A stretch of DNA of 64,000 bases from Cristatella mucedo (Eukaryota; Bryozoa; Phylactolaemata; Cristatellidae). The stretch lies in NCBI GenBank assembly GCA_009760855.2, contig WPIO01000053.1, positions 733,501 to 797,500 on the forward strand. The letters are read 5' to 3'. Shown piece after piece: positions 14,168 through 25,886 of this stretch. The translations under genes were made by a program, and so were the position numbers. A model generated the notes under the pieces. The model made no database searches, had not been told where the DNA came from, and saw only the letters and a list, made by a program, of their open reading frames with translations. Numbering within the stretch: position 1 is the first letter of the stretch; the number at the start of each line of letters is the position of its first letter.

Positions 14168-14225
14168 GGAAAAATATAATTTATTGGCATAGCACCCTAA
14201 AAACACTAAATCTCTATCCAGGGGT
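14168..14225 (-). mobile_element. CR1/SINE-2 tail fragment
   Basis: The words aatataatttattggcatagcaccctaa and aatctctatccagg match the reverse of the shared 3' hairpin. It directly abuts a plus-strand family A copy. Confidence 0.5.
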
Positions 14226-15162
14226 CTCACAACTGCTGCTCATAGGACACCCTAAGCATGTGGCTGGATTAAAAGGCTTTGCTGTTCTAATAGGTGATGC
14301 TATTGTGCGACCTTCACCACGAGCTCGTAATTTAGGTGTCGTGTTCGACAACTGCCACAATTTCAAAAGCTTCATTCAGAAGACTGCCTCTACAGCTAGC
14401 CATCACATCCGATCCCTATCCCAGATTAGGAGCTGTCTCCCACAGTGGCTTGTAAAAAATTTAACTAGCTCTTTAGTTCCGTCTCGGCTTGATTATTGTA
14501 ATTCCCTTTTGGCTGGGCTACCAAAGAAAGCAACTAGGCCACTACAGCAGCCTATGAATATGGCTGCAAGGCTGGTCTTCAAGTCCCAGCGGTTTGAGCA
14601 CGTGTCACCTTTGCTGGAAGAGCTAGGATGGTTGTCGGTTGAGCAAAGGATACAGAGCAAAGTTCTTACGCTGACCCACAAGGCCCGCCACGGCTTGGCT
14701 CCTTCGTACCTAGCTGAACTGCTGCATCAGTTTCAGCCCGTTCGTGCACTGAGGTCCTGTGTGGACAATAAATTAGCTGTCCCATTCCTCCGCTTAAAGA
14801 CAGTTGGCGACAGAAGCTTTAGCTCTGCAGGTCCTAGACTGTGGAACTCGCTTCTACAATTCTTACGCAACGACAACTACTCTCCTACTGCCGACTATGG
14901 CACATCTTTTTCAGCGGTCCTGAGCTGCTACTTCTATGCTACTCACTACCTCAACTGCTCTCCTGACTCTGCTATGCTTCCCACTTTCTCTTTGTTGCAT
15001 GAGACGAAGTCTGTTGGCTACCGAATTCGTACCGAAAGCCGCTTAGGCTGTGACATGTGTGATATGTGTGCGCTATACAAAACTATCCTGCGTAACACCC
15101 ACATAGTCTTTATGACTTTGTGGAGTTACAGATGGAGATACATTACATTACATTACATTACG
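14226..15162 (+). mobile_element. CR1 family A, 5'-truncated, RT C-terminal half
   Basis: Begins at the LLLIGHPK-coding segment just after the RT palm and stays open for about 280 codons to the family A 3' end. It includes [12 protein letters not shown] and [12 protein letters not shown], which are typical of the CR1-type RT thumb and C-terminus. It ends in ATTAC repeats at 15141-15162. The catalytic YADD lies upstream of the truncation and is absent, so it cannot transpose. Confidence 0.9.
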
Positions 15163-15245
15163 TACCGCTGGGCTCGAGCCCACAACCTCAGCCGCAAGAT
15201 GCAATAACCTTGACCGTCAAACGCTAGCACCTTAACCATACTGGT
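15163..15245 (-). mobile_element. SINE-2 head, tail missing
   Basis: Plus strand reads ctgggctcgagcccacaacctcag, then ttgaccgtcaaacgctagcaccttaacca. These are the complements of a B box and an A box. It is fused directly to the ATTAC repeats of the preceding CR1 copy. Confidence 0.5.
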
Positions 15246-15840
15246 TTTATATTTCTAAAAAGTCTCCTCCCTCAAGAGCAGCGCAGGTTGTTCTGCTCTT
15301 TGTATCAAGTCATTCAGGTCTCATAATTTGACAGACGAGTCACCGCTCGGCATTCTCTACCGTCAGAAGACCACTTCCACTCTGGATTTTAAGGAATAAA
15401 GAAAATGCAGGACACTCATCTGCACATTGCCACGAATCCTCAAAATACGAGAACCACCCAAGCCATTATGCCGAGGACTAGTGGACTCGAGGGCACGTTT
15501 GGTTAGTAACTGGTCTGGAGCTGGAGCAGGAAAATACGAGAGATATTTGGGCAAAGCATTGTTATTCCAAGTAGGTGCAAGCACAAAGAGGATGTAAGAG
15601 AGAGCACAACATGTGCTGCAGCACTTGCTTTCGCCACAGGAAATGCAGTCATATTCAGAACAGTAGTTGAACCGACGAGGACCTCTAGCCAATTACCACA
15701 ATTGTAATACCGAGGGCAATCAGCCAGACGTACAATCGAGCCGGGTCTGCGAGGCCTGGCTGCACGCTTAACAGGCACGCACCCGACGTCTGGGCACTGC
15801 CTCCGACAAGATGCTGGCCAGGCGAACGCACACGCGAGAC
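15246..15840 (-). other. probable 3' UTR/downstream flank of the ZCCHC7-like gene
   Basis: Follows the stop at 15841-15843. No AATAAA or ATTAAA signal is obvious on the minus strand in this interval. ORFs of 90-109 codons here show no recognisable domain. Confidence 0.3.
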
Positions 15841-16892
15841 CTAGTAGGAAAACCGGACCACCAGCTTGCCGGGAGATCTGAAATGATGGCTAGTAATATC
15901 GCCGTCCGTCACGGTAACGTAAGGTGCCTTCTTCTTTACGGAGAGCGACGGAGGCGTCGCTGCGCCGGCGTCGGAAGCGCTCGCGGCACCCGGCAGCTGC
16001 CACCTCTTGCCGACAGCCTTAGACCTCCGCTTTAGGCTTTTTTCTCCGTTCGTCAGCTGTCGTTCCCAACGCCGCCGCTGCTGCTGCTGCACGATCGCGT
16101 GTTGCTGCCGCAGCTTCCGCTCTGACGATTCGGCCAAACCATTGCCAGCTGCCTTGCCCGAGCCGCCCCGACCTTGACCTCCGGCAGAATCCAAAGCAGC
16201 AGCGGCTGCTGCTGCATTGGATGCTGCAGCAGTGCGAGGGCTGTGCGCTGCCCGCTTGCGGCCCACGCTGCCCGAGTCTGCTTCACCGCCAAAGCCTCCA
16301 GACACGCGCGGCCGCTTGGCAGGCGTCCCGCCAGCTTCTTCAGCAGCAGCGGGCCGAACAATGGCGGAGACCTGCTGCTTGCCTTGCTGCTTCGGCTGCT
16401 GGTCCTCCTCCTCCAGCTGCTGCTGCTGCTGCTGCAGCTTTCGCTGCTGCTTCCGCCTCTGCTGCTCCTTCAGCAGCTCCTGGTGCTTCAGCTTCCGCTG
16501 CAGCTTCTGCTCGCGCTTAAGCTCCAGTCGCTCCTGATGCTGCTGCTTCCGCTCCTGCTTTAGATCCTGCTGGCGCTGCTGCTTCCGCTTCCGCTCCTGC
16601 TCCTGCTGCTCCGGCTCATGCTGCCACTCCCGAGGCCAATTCTGCTGCATTTGCTGCCACGCTACACTGCCGTTCGCAAAGCTGCGCTCCGAGAGTTCGC
16701 CGAACTTTTGAGCTCTTTTCGCCTCCCACAGCTCGATGCGCAAGTGTCGCTTTTGTTTCCTACTGTCAGTCGATGGCGCTTGCAGCGGCCTGCCGGTCGC
16801 ACTGCTAGCTAGCACAGGGCTGGCGCCGACGCTGGTCGGCCGCTGCCGGCTAAAGTCGTACTCGCGAGGCGGCCCGCAGCTGGAGCTTCGGC
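15841..16892 (-). CDS. ZCCHC7: proposed ZCCHC7-like terminal exon, Q/K/R-rich
   Basis: The minus strand is open for 437 codons (17154-15841). The acceptor ttccgctgcag at 16893 gives phase 1, matching exon 6. From there 349 codons plus stop remain. The exon has a charged helix-prone part with WEAKRAQKFGEL, then about 95 residues of Q/E/K/R-rich coiled-coil-like sequence (near 543-638), an Ala-rich tract, and basic segments such as AKRPRV that could act in nuclear import. Vertebrate ZCCHC7 also ends in a long basic tail, but no residue-level match is visible. It could instead be a separate gene. Confidence 0.55.
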
Positions 16893-19800
16893 CTGCAGCG
16901 GAACGCGGCGACTCAGCGCTACTGCTGCCACGGCAGAGGAGGGGCACGCTCCAGCGCAAAGCGCCCGACTGTGACGCGATGCACGTGCACCAGGGTGTCA
17001 CGCAAGTTCGGCCAACTAAGGCGAGGCTGCTGCAGCGGCCTTTCGGTCGACGAGCACACGGCGACATTGTCAAACGAAGCAGTAAAATGAACTGGCCCTC
17101 GCTCGATCTTTGCCCTGCTTCGTCATAGTGACGAGGCTCATAACTCAGCATCACTTTGTGCTAAGACGATTGCAAAGCGAAACCAGGCGCAATCCACTCT
17201 AGCGTATTTTGCGCGCTCTATACACTCGTGCGACTCAAAATTCACAGGCTGTGGTGGCTGTGAAATAACTAGCTCCCACAGCCGGTGCAAGACTATTCGA
17301 ATAGGCTGGTGACTCGTGAACGTCACAGCAACCACATTACACAACTTCTCGCCCGTCGGCACTCAATCACTATCAAGCAGTATATCGACTTCGGCACCTA
17401 ATATTTCGTGACATAATTCTGGGCGACATGCCCTTGACCTTGACTTGAGCAAGAGATGTGCTGTGACCGAGACCAGGCAGATATCGACCAACAGATCAAC
17501 CTTTGACCGAAACCACACCGTGGGCCTCTCTTTAGTTCGTCTGCTCCCAAAGCCTGGACTCTCAACTTTTGTCACGACGTCCCTGACTTGACCACATTAA
17601 AAAGAAATTTAAAATGCACCTATTTATCCCAGCATTTAGTGGGTCCCTTCGATTCGTCCTTTATGTGCTTATGCATGCTGAAACTGTGCATGCTACCACT
17701 AACCACACCTGTATGCTGACCCTGTGCCTGTCACCGTTAACCGTGTTATTCTTGTTGTTTATTGAGCATGCTACCACTAACCATTCGATAGTGTTTCCTT
17801 TGCAGCAAATGTGAAGCGCCTAGAAAGAGATTGAGTTCCCTGAGGGGGCTATGTCAAATGTATTACTATTAATATTATTTCTTTCACCGAGTTCTATCAA
17901 CTGGCGAGGTCTCCATTGTCGTAATATCCTCATTCAATTTCAAACCGCTTGCAGTCCTTTCGAGGCATTCTGTCAAATCTCTTAATTTAAGTGCCTCCAA
18001 CAGCCAGCTGCCAATGGTGGTAGTTAACTAATTATCCCTACGTATCCGGTCCTCATTCATTTCAGATTTTCCCGGTCTAATTTCGATTCTGAGTGCAACA
18101 AATTGTTCCATCCTTATTCTGTATGATTTTGACATTCATTTTCACGACTCGACTGACTCCTGGACTCACATACATGAACCTACTCACAACATGGGTCACA
18201 CACTCGATCGGACATACTCTAGCAATCGTCTATATTTCTCACAATTTCTCTTACAATCGCTATCGTCTCCTATTCTCAAAATTCAGCACACCCAACCACA
18301 TTGCAAATCTCACTCAGTATGCATTTATAAAAAATACTAATAATGCACTTGATAAAGCACACTCAGAGAACTCAATCTCTTTCTAGGCGCTTTATATTTG
18401 CTGGAAAGGGAAATGCGATTGAATGGTGAGTAATATCATGCTTGATAAACAACATGATTATGCCCTCCTCTGTATCCAGACTCATCCCGTACATCGCCAA
18501 ACCTTAAGACCAGTGACACAGGCCACACGGCTATATGTCTCAGCCCCCCCCCCCCCGCTGTTCGATCCCCCTTCTGACGTGTCACCATTGGTAGAATGCT
18601 ACGACACGACACTAGCCGACATTCTTGACGAGTTTGCACCTGACTGACTAAGCAGAAGCACGATGCACCCTCTTTCAGATGGCCTACGGTCTACCACAGA
18701 CTTTTAACTAGCTAGGGCCTACTTGGTGCGTTTATAAAAGTAAACAAAAAAGTTCAGGGCCGACAGCCCATCGACATGCATACCAGGATTAGTTCATACC
18801 AATATATACTAGCAAAGGACTAGTACACTTTCAATAAAATATTGTCAAATCAGAGATGAAAAATCAAAATATGCTGATTATTATCAACCATATCCTTGCA
18901 AATTACATCTCCTGACGTCACGACATCCTCTGAAAATATCTTAAAAACCTAAAAATGCACCTGTTTCTCTCACAGAATTTGCTAGCTTCCTTGCACATCT
19001 AGGCTTCAAATCGTACAGCCACGTCCTCCGATTCAAGTCTTTTGGTTGTGCCTCTAACCGGCATTAAATCATTTGGAGACAGTTCCTTCAGCTCCTATTC
19101 TTTCAAGGCAGGAAACCGATTGGCTGACAACACGACATCCCTACCTGAGCTCTGTTTATTTAGGCAGGCCAGAAATATGACCATCGGATAAAGGGCTCCG
19201 GTCATCGAGAGCATGGAATGCCATCGCTTTGCAGCACGTTGATAACATCTGCCTTACACTGCCAGAAATGTGATGTAGAGCTCTTGCAACTTCGCAGGAA
19301 CAACAAGACCTCCAAACCAAGATCCCACCATCGTTGCACTTCGGTATTTCAGGCAATCGTCCTCGTGGTCCTCACCCTTTTCTTCGGCCTACTCCCATCC
19401 GACGTTTGTTATTACCGAAGAGATGAACTTTTTTTATTAGCTGATTTGACAGCCTAATTTATGTAGCGGCAGATGGGCGCCTTACAGGCTATCTTTCTAT
19501 CTTCTCTATCCATCTTTCTTTTCTATCTATCTTTCTTTTCTATCTATCTTTCTTTTCTATCTATCTTTCTATCACTTGCAACTTTCGTTTTTGTCTGCAC
19601 AAGAATTCAAGCACAAATCTTCGAGAGTTAAGTGAGGTTAACAATTGGCAATAGCAGGTGTTTGCTGCTCACTCGGCCAGGGCATTCCCTTGACCATACG
19701 TCACAAAATTGCTCTCCTCATCAAGTCAGTGCCACATTTGCTTCCTAGCTACCTTTAGTCCAGCAGTGGCTTCCAGTGACTGTGCTGACGTGGCTGTACA

Positions 19801-20032
19801 GAGTGCCCTACCACGTAGTGCAGCCATCTTCAGTATTCTGTACACATATCTCATCACAATCATGATAATCAGATATCTCCACACAGTTCAATTAATTGTT
19901 TCTTTTGCCAAGAACCGACTTCAGAGCTGTTAAGATGCTTACAGACCAAAGAGCATTGGAATGCGACTGCTCCCCGGTGCGTAAATACAGATTGTCCGGA
20001 GTGTATGTAGCAAGAGAGCTATAGAAGAATGC

Positions 20033-20106
<74 letters not shown>

Positions 20107-23100
20107 ATCAGATAAGAGTGTATTTGTGTGTGTGTGCGCGCATGTTTGTGTGCACGTGTGCACGCATGTGAGGGAGGAGAGAGCTCTCAGCCAGCATGAG
20201 TGGAGGAGTTGGCGTGCATTAAACTCTCTACCCAAGGAAAGCAAGAAGGCATTTCACTCTTACCTAAGTCGGCAGGTGCTTGGCTATATGAAGGCTTTGG
20301 CTTGGTAGCACTGTGACTGACGCGGCCATCGCGATAAGGCTTACAGTCTGCCTTCAGGGTTGGCTTGCCACCACTTTTTGGACTTCCATACTCACTTACA
20401 AACACACTTAGTACTGGTCGGAAAGGATTAGACCGTTCAGCCTTGCACTCCTGCAACAAACGAGAGACTTTAAGGTAATTATTATGCCAACACCCAGAAA
20501 TACCCATACAAATGGTCATCACGAAGTGAAAAGCCTCGGCGGCTTAGGGTCCGCTCCAGATGACAGTAGCAACGAAGATGGGATAAGAGGATAGGGGCGG
20601 ATAGGGGCTGCGATAAGGGCCAGGCCAGGGGTCAGGGTCAGCAGCAGGAAGCAGCAGCAGAGCGGCGTGCCCTCATCGATCATGCCTGGGTGCTCGTTGG
20701 GCCTGGGGAAGAAATGTGAGCAAATATTAGTCAGCAACATCTCTGACTTACAACGGTAGCAACAACCATCATTCTAAAACCTCACAAATCACCAGGAGCT
20801 AGAAATCTAAATACACGTGCGACCGAACCGAAGTCACGCTTCCTTGGCAGCATGTGTAAAGTGCCTAGAAAGAGAATAAGTTATCTCGAGTGCAACACAA
20901 ATGTCTTATTACTATTATTATTATTATTATTAAAACCCAGAGTCACACGTCACAACTGCTGAAAAATTGCATCTGCCATACTTCACCTCTCCCACCACTG
21001 CCGACCTCAAGATGCTCCTTAAAAAGCACCCAGCATCGACTTCGAGCTCCAGACGTTCACTTTAAGGTTACTTTCTTCTAGCTCAAGCACAGAGTATTAT
21101 TTTAAAGCCCGCCCTCTGACTGCCGGTCGTTTACCTGCACCTCTAACCAGCCTAAAATACGTCTCCAGAGCCCAGAGCGTACAACCAACGGACAGCACGA
21201 CACCCCTGGCTAGACGGTTAAAAGTAAGCTAAAACCAGCATGTGAGTTGTGCTTACACGTAGTGAAAGTTGACGTATCATTACCAACAATCAGTTGGCAT
21301 CATTTCCAGCCTACGTCATATGTGTAGGGAAAATGATGTTCCTATGCAAATGCTTTAATAGTATTACCAACGTCTTCAATAGTATTAGCATTTACAAAGC
21401 TCGACAATGCAGGGGCAAGGGACTGGAGTTTCTGCCTAGCCGGTATTCGAGGGGCAAAAGGCAAAGATTCGTCAGAGAACAAGCAACAGGAACTGCCTGC
21501 GTGCAATGCTGGATAGTGTCTCAAAGCATACTCGAAACCTGAGGATAATTGTGTGGCTCATGCCGGTGCATGTCAACTACGTGCACGTTCATCCATAGCA
21601 TCAGCAGAAGGGAGAGTTGATATGCTCGGCGCATCCAGGAGCTATCCCCCCTCTGCCCTGCTGCCCTCAGCAGCGCCACGTGCTGTCCTTCATGCAGCTG
21701 CGGCACGAATTTGCATGCAACACGTGTTCACAATAACGTGTGAATAGCCTTGCGTAACGTCGACAAAGAGCTCACAGATAAGAACAGAAGATCTTGTCAT
21801 TCAGTTGATTTGCATCCGACTCATGTCTAGTTTTTTGAACAGTAAAGATGACAGCACATTAGATCACAATAAGAAGTTTTATGAATGAGCCAATTGCATA
21901 GCGCCACCAGAGACCTTAATCTCTATCCAGGCGATTTAAAGAGGCTGCAAAAGAATCAAGACCCAAGACGTTGTGACATGCACGGTATCAAGCAAGCCAA
22001 ATCGAACACGTATCGTGCATGCTAAGGCCACCATGTTAAAGCAAACATTAAGACACTCATGGCCACTGGTATGTAAGACATCTGGCTAGTAACATGCACT
22101 GAATCATGCACAGGTACGCCCACAAAGCACATTGGAACAAAACAAAGGGAGATTTGCTGGGGCAAAGAGAGGGCTGACCGAAACAGATGCGCCCTAAGCT
22201 GAGGCAGAAATAATGCAGTCATTGCAGGTAGTGACTGTACCTTGAAGCAGGTAACTGTTTTTTGGTGCATACAAGAAAGTTCGATCACCGAAAGGTCTCC
22301 ACTTAATTAATGCAACAGACAGCAAGACGACTGCCTAGATACTGGGGAGCAGTGGTATGACAGCAAACTGGAAGAGCAAGAGGATCAGAGAGCCAAGCTG
22401 AAGTAAAAGCAAGTGCAGTGACCTGTGACCTGCCAGATCAGACCAGACTAGGATCTTGATATCAATTCGATGCTTAATCGAGAGCCAGCAAAGTTCAGAC
22501 TGCAGTGGTGTACTTCGCCAGCTGCACAATTGACGACAGACCAGGCTAGCCACTGAGTTTTGCACAGCTGCAGATGATTAGGAAAAGGGCTTGGGCATCT
22601 TGAATCTAAGTGGCGAGCCGTGATGGCCCACTAGGTAAGGCGGCTGCTTTTTGCGACCTCGGTCCCGAGGTCGTGGGTTCGAATCCTGCGGTGGGCGATC
22701 CTTCATTGCCGCTAAGCGGTGGTGATAGCCTCTGAGACTCTCCTGCTGCTATACAAATGAGGCTGTCAGATAACAATGGCCTAGTCGTGATGCCACAAAC
22801 GTATGAACAAGTTTTGCTTTCGTACCTTATCTAAGCAGGTCCCGACTTAGTTACGTTCCTCAGTCGAAAGTAAGTCGACTTGATCATGGAAAAAATACAC
22901 TCCTCAAATACCAAGTCATTTTGGAATAGTACAGCTAGACTGTGGGCAGATGTTACTGATGAGATGCTAAGGGAACCACTCTTGAAGGTTAGGTTTCTAA
23001 CTTTGGGCGGTGGCAGAAAGTTTGTCGCATGAATATTAGGTTGATAGAACAATCGTAAAGCTCAAGAAAGTTATTAGCCATCAACACTTGAATGTCGTCG

Positions 23101-25845
23101 ATGCGGCCAGTTAAGAGAAAAGTCAGTCAGAGCAAGGAGCAAGGCTTGGAAGGGGCGATGGATAAGGTAGAGGCTAAATGCTATGGTGTATAAGTAAATT
23201 AAAGCCAAGATTGTGCTAGACGATTATACTGCCCAGCCACTACAAGTAAATATATTAAAAACAAGAGGCCTAAGACAGAATCCGTAAAACAAATAAATAG
23301 AATTCATTTACAGAGCCGCCTAAAAGAACTCAATCTCTATTCAAACGCCTCAGGTATGACACGGAGCTCAAACCTACCTCAGCCATCAACTACATTCACC
23401 ATGACCTCGGTCGGGGCGAGCTCCTTAGCCACTGGGCCAAACCAGCACGGCATAAGAACCCCATTTTCCAGTGTGATTCACTATTCTCAAGTGCCCAATC
23501 GGCTAAAGAGTAATCAAAGGCCCTCAGGCATGCGCACGCGCACACACGCACGCACACACACACTCACAAGGAAATGTTTGCATCTCAGTGCTCGCAGGTC
23601 TTCCGGCCTGTGCAATAAGACTTGGAGCTGGTGCAAAACTCGGGAGCCAGGCTTATCTGTAGTAAACATCGGTAGAGCTACATTACACCCCTACTCACAA
23701 TCTGCCCTGGCTGCTATTGAGCAATGCATCGACTACACGACTCTTTCACTCTCCTTTACTCCATTACTCTACTCTTTATGTCTCTCTATTCTTTTGCTGT
23801 GGCCTACTTATCGGAATCAATTTCACATCAGACCTCTTGTCACATTCTCACCACTCATCTGACTCTCTTCGATTGGCTGTGACCCTGGCTAAAACAAATC
23901 TTTCGGAGACAGTACCTCTAGTTCGTCACAAAGCTTGGAACATACTATAATCGACCGTATGGGCGAGCAACTATACCCCGTCCACGTGAGCACAGGCAGC
24001 GTGAGCACAGGCAGCATAGCGCCCAACAAGCTCTAGGCTCGAGGTCAGGCAAGCTGAGGCCTGCACAGGAGTGGATGGGTGTGGTAGGCAGGCCAGGCCT
24101 AAGCTCTCAGAGCACAGCTCTCAGAGCTGCCTCTGCGAGTGGACAGCCCGAGGTCGATGCTGACGCAGCAACAGCAGCACCGAGCCCTGGCATAACTGCA
24201 TGTGTTCCCATGCAGCTAGACTTAGTGAAGTGGCACTCACGAAAGCAAAATGCCCTCGAAGGGCGCAGTTGGCACAGTAGCGCAGCCTGTTGACTTTTGG
24301 ATGGCTGGGTGGCTTGCAGCTACCGCCGTGAAAGGCTTCAGGTCGTGCGGCCTACAAGCAACGCAAGCAGATCGACTGATGGCAAACTCACAGGCCTGCC
24401 ACCACATGAAAAGGTCGCAGCCACCTGCTGCCATCGTCCAGTTCAATATCTTACTGGCATACAACAGAGATCGGTGGCGTAATTATCTCTGCCCCTTCAC
24501 TAGCACGAGAAGGCCACGTTCAGCCGGCGACATTGCAATGGCAAAGTGGCAGCAGGGCCATGCTGCCCACCCCAGCAATACCAAGAGGCATCGCTGACCG
24601 GAAGCATTCCTCCAGAGCTTGCGCTTGGCTATAGTGAATGCTACTCAGATGTTTGCGCCTGCACCAGCACCCTGGGACTGTACACAAATTTACGCATGCG
24701 CCTCAGGCAAGCGCACACGTACGACACGCCTCTTCATACGTAAATGTTCGACAAAAGAGGAAGAAGCTTCCATGTACGAATATTAGCACAACGGTGGACG
24801 GATAACCGAAGACACAACAGCCACTTCATGTTATTTCTCTTAAGCAGAAGTCTCTTCAACAGTCGGAAAAACTGCAACATAGCCACATCGTCCTACAGGA
24901 AATGCAAAACCGAAAGCCGAGATCGGTGAGGGTATTTTAGATCCCCGATCCTCAGATTCAAGACAGTGCCAAGTAACATGTTCAAATATTGAGTACAGTA
25001 CTTTCTTTGACAGAGTGTGTATATATATATATATATATTCGATTGTCAGCTTTTGTAGGAGACAGCGCTGCACGGCAGTAAGTTAAAGAAGGTGGCACAC
25101 TAGCCAAGTTCGTGGCTTCGGTGAGGAACAGAGGCGCCCAGCAACAAAACATAAAAAGGCAGCCAAGGATGACACATATGAAGCAACAGGAACTCCATCA
25201 GACGGCAGCAAGGCATGCTTCAGTCACTAGCTGCAGGTTGCGCCTAGCGGCTCGGCATCAACACGCTGGCTGTCGCCGAAGCACTCACCCAATGAAACTG
25301 CCTCCACAGCTCGGCGCAGGTCTGAAGCAAAAGGCAAGTAGGGCACACATTACAGGGGCACAGAGGGCAAAGGATAGAGGAAGTCGAGGCGGCAGCAGCA
25401 GCCCCGCCCCACCACCTGCCGAGGTGACAGGCGGCTTTGAACCGTGAGGGGAAAAGAAAGCTGGTCAAAGCTTCGACGGGGCCGTGCAGCTGAGTCAGAC
25501 ACCAAGCGAAGACGACCCGCCCAAGGGATCGTGCCGGAAGCCAACTTACTTCTTCCACGTGACCTCGTCTTCGACAGCGGTGGCAGAAGAGCAGCTTGCG
25601 GTGCGTGCTCCGACACGCCGAGTAGGTGTGGCCAAACTGGCAGCAGTTGACGCATAGCTGCTGCTTGCACGTCCACGACGTGTGCCCTCTTGTGCCGCAA
25701 AGTATGCACGATTGAACTTTCTGAAAGACCACGAGCTGACAGCACGGGAACGCACTTCGGCGACAAAATATATGGACTTGCAGCCATCAGCTACATGAGA
25801 AGCTTCGAGGGGCAGCCCAAACACAAACATGCACACACATACACG

Positions 25846-25886
<41 letters not shown>

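Larger units (their letters stand above)
16893..20263 (-). other. ZCCHC7-like intron 6 (proposed)
   Basis: Contains CR1 family B pieces (17500-17880, 18050-19165), a TTTCTATC-type microsatellite and a (GA)n array. No further coding segment was recognised. The intron holds if exon 7 is correct. Confidence 0.5.

Noticed and set aside
16174-16563. Plus-strand ORFs of 99-130 codons
   Set aside because: They are shadows of the minus-strand Q/K/R-rich exon (glutamine codons read as Leu, Ala, Cys or Ser).
25244-25549. Continuous minus-strand reading through exon 3, intron 3 and exon 4 (ORF to 25244)
   Set aside because: The intervening 228 bases have canonical gtaagt and cag ends, and removing them restores zinc knuckle 4 and the family's linker.
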